Source: Rufibacter sp. DG15C (GTDB taxonomy: Bacteria; Bacteroidota; Bacteroidia; Cytophagales; Hymenobacteraceae). Taken from it: a stretch of DNA of 64,000 bases. The stretch spans positions 1,116,001-1,180,000 of the forward strand of contig NZ_CP010776.1 in assembly GCF_001577755.1 (NCBI RefSeq), written 5' to 3'. Positions 63,034 through 64,000 of the stretch are shown in pieces; positions within the stretch are counted from its first letter, which is position 1; every line of letters begins with the position of its first letter. Both the position numbers and the translations under genes were made by a program. The notes beneath the pieces were generated by a model. It saw only the letters and a program-made list of their open reading frames with translations, was not told where the DNA came from and did no database searches.

Positions 63034-63787
63034 GTGCTTTCTCTACTATATGTGCGTCAAATAGCTCTTGAAAATGCACCAAGAGCCTTTCCTCTACTTC
63101 CTGCATCACTACCGGCCGTCCCAATTCTTGTTGCAAGGAGGTAACAGCCTTGTCAGAAATACCGCAGGGCACAATATTCCCGAAATAGGTCAAATCTGTG
63201 TTCACGTTCAAGGCCAAGCCGTGCATGGTCACCCAGCGGCTGCACTTAACGCCCATGGCACAGATCTTACGCGGGTTCTTCTGCTCCTCAAAATCCAGCC
63301 AAACGCCCGTTAAACCCTCAATTCTACCAGTCTTCAAACCAAAGTCTGCCAGGGTCAGAATCACGGCCTCTTCTAAAAGCCGTAGGTACTTATGGATATC
63401 TGTAAAGAAGTTATCCAAGTCCAGCAACGGGTACGCCACCAACTGGCCCGGACCGTGGTACGTAATATCGCCGCCCCGGTTGATCTTGTAAAAGGTAGCC
63501 TCTTTCTCGGCTAAGCCCTGCTCATCTAATAATAGATGGTCCAGATGTCCGCTTTTCCCCAGCGTGTATACATGCGGGTGTTGGCAAAACAAGAGGTAAT
63601 TGGGGGTGATCTGTTGCTCCTCTTCGGGCAGCGTACGGTTCTGCGCCTTTATATCCAGTATGCCCTTAAACACCTGTTCCTGGTAGTCCCACGCTTGTTG
63701 GTAGTCTATCAGCCCCAGTTTTTGAAGAAGCACTTCTTTGTTTTGAATCACAGCGTCAGCTTGAAATGGGTAAAACCTTCTGTTCAC
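63017..63787 (-). CDS. lipB: Octanoyl-[ACP]:protein N-octanoyltransferase
   Basis: 256 aa. It moves octanoyl from ACP to lipoyl domains. Motifs present: RGGDITYHGPGQLVAYP (catalytic region), KICAMGVKCSRWVTMHGLALNVNTD (in part: GVKCSRWVTMHGLALN, with the acyl-accepting Cys), and PCGISDKAVTSLQ. A long N-terminus (about 40 aa) is common in this family. LipA is 60 kb away in this window. Confidence 0.95.
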   Translation of the reverse strand: MNRRFYPFQADAVIQNKEVLLQKLGLIDYQQAWDYQEQVFKGILDIKAQNRTLPEEEQQITPNYLLFCQHPHVYTLGKSGHLDHLLLDEQGLAEKEATFYKINRGGDITYHGPGQLVAYPLLDLDNFFTDIHKYLRLLEEAVILTLADFGLKTGRIEGLTGVWLDFEEQKNPRKICAMGVKCSRWVTMHGLALNVNTDLTYFGNIVPCGISDKAVTSLQQELGRPVVMQEVEERLLVHFQELFDAHIVEKAHEERY

Positions 63788-63878
63788 GCGCCGGGGCTGG
63801 GCAATTTTTTGGTTACCCCGTATAAACCAGTCCAGTAGAATTTCTGCAAATTACTCATTTAACCAGGAGCAACCAAAA

Positions 63879-64000
63879 ATGAACACCAACACCACCTTGG
63901 GCCAGCAGGGCGAAAAAACCGCTGAAACTTATTTATTGGCCCAAGGCTACACGCTCCTGCACAGAAACTACCGCTACAAACGTGCCGAAGTAGACTTGGT
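63879..64000 (+). CDS. YraN (UPF0102) family nuclease-like protein, 3' end outside window
   Basis: Opens at ATG 63879 with CAGGAGC upstream and runs off the right edge after 40 codons. LGQQGEKTAETYLLAQGYTLLHRN and YRYKRAEVDLV (in part) are the start of the YraN/UPF0102 endonuclease-like fold. Too short to judge further. Confidence 0.8.
   Translation, partial: MNTNTTLGQQGEKTAETYLLAQGYTLLHRNYRYKRAEVDL

Overview
The window reads as chromosome of a Bacteroidota bacterium, most likely order Cytophagales, family Hymenobacteraceae (Rufibacter/Nibribacter/Pontibacter-like). The grounds are: type IX secretion genes (gldK-gldL-gldM-gldN, a PorP/SprF protein and a SprE/PorW-like TPR lipoprotein), hemD beside a DUF4271 membrane protein, a split F-type ATP synthase operon without atpD/atpC, an NHLRC2-like thioredoxin/NHL protein, a YtxJ-type bacillithiol-system protein, and repeated TAnnTTTG (Bacteroidota-type -7) promoter boxes. 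The genus is an inference. No rRNA, tRNA, CRISPR array, prophage or transposase was seen.

Layout. 1-1.9 kb: a secreted ice-binding-like (DUF3494) protein with DUF11 repeats, cut by the left edge. 2.4-7.4 kb (minus): lipA, an outer-membrane protein, ytxJ, two small exported lysine-rich proteins and a fused 2-oxoacid dehydrogenase E1 alpha/beta. 7.6-13.7 kb (plus): M16 peptidase, an orphan gene between 26-bp inverted repeats, ispF, an M28 peptidase and lutB. 13.8-18.5 kb (minus): a tiny exported protein, a SerC-like aminotransferase, a SerB-SerA fusion, and an asparagine-synthetase-like class II synthetase core divergent from an AsnC/Lrp regulator. 19-29 kb: GDPD, DUF4407, a lipoprotein, a cation/proton antiporter, L-serine dehydratase, a Crp-like regulator with DinB, a lipoprotein, CYTH, and thioredoxin-NHL. 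29.3-33.9 kb: nuoA-nuoB-x-nuoC-y-nuoD with two foreign small genes inside, then a WG-repeat lipoprotein. 34-40 kb: PAP2, nnrDE, a UbiA-like protein, ppa and a PafA-like phosphatase. 40.4-46.3 kb (minus): the ATP synthase operon. 46.5-53.3 kb (plus): SprE-like, PBP1A, uvrC. 53.6-59.4 kb (minus): gldN, gldM, gldL, gldK and porP/sprF. 59.5-63.8 kb (minus): hemD, DUF4271, MraY/WecA-like, a conserved unknown and lipB. The right edge cuts a yraN-like gene.

How the genes work together. LipA and LipB make the lipoyl cofactor used by complexes such as the one containing the E1 at 5.5-7.4 kb. SerC-like plus SerB-SerA could supply all three steps of serine synthesis, while SdaA degrades serine. Complex I and F1Fo ATP synthase give respiration-coupled ATP synthesis. 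The T9SS set would export proteins with C-terminal sorting signals.

The most unusual structure is a family of 24 short palindromes, nearly all exactly 38 bp (two 18-nt arms and a 2-nt centre), scattered only between genes. Twenty-one copies lie in the first 40.3 kb. Nine begin 6-11 nt after a stop codon, some have compensatory arm changes, some have element-specific longer stems, and two sit inside the nuo operon next to start codons. A second class of degenerate 7-bp-period repeats occupies at least four other intergenic sites. I do not recognise either as a named element.
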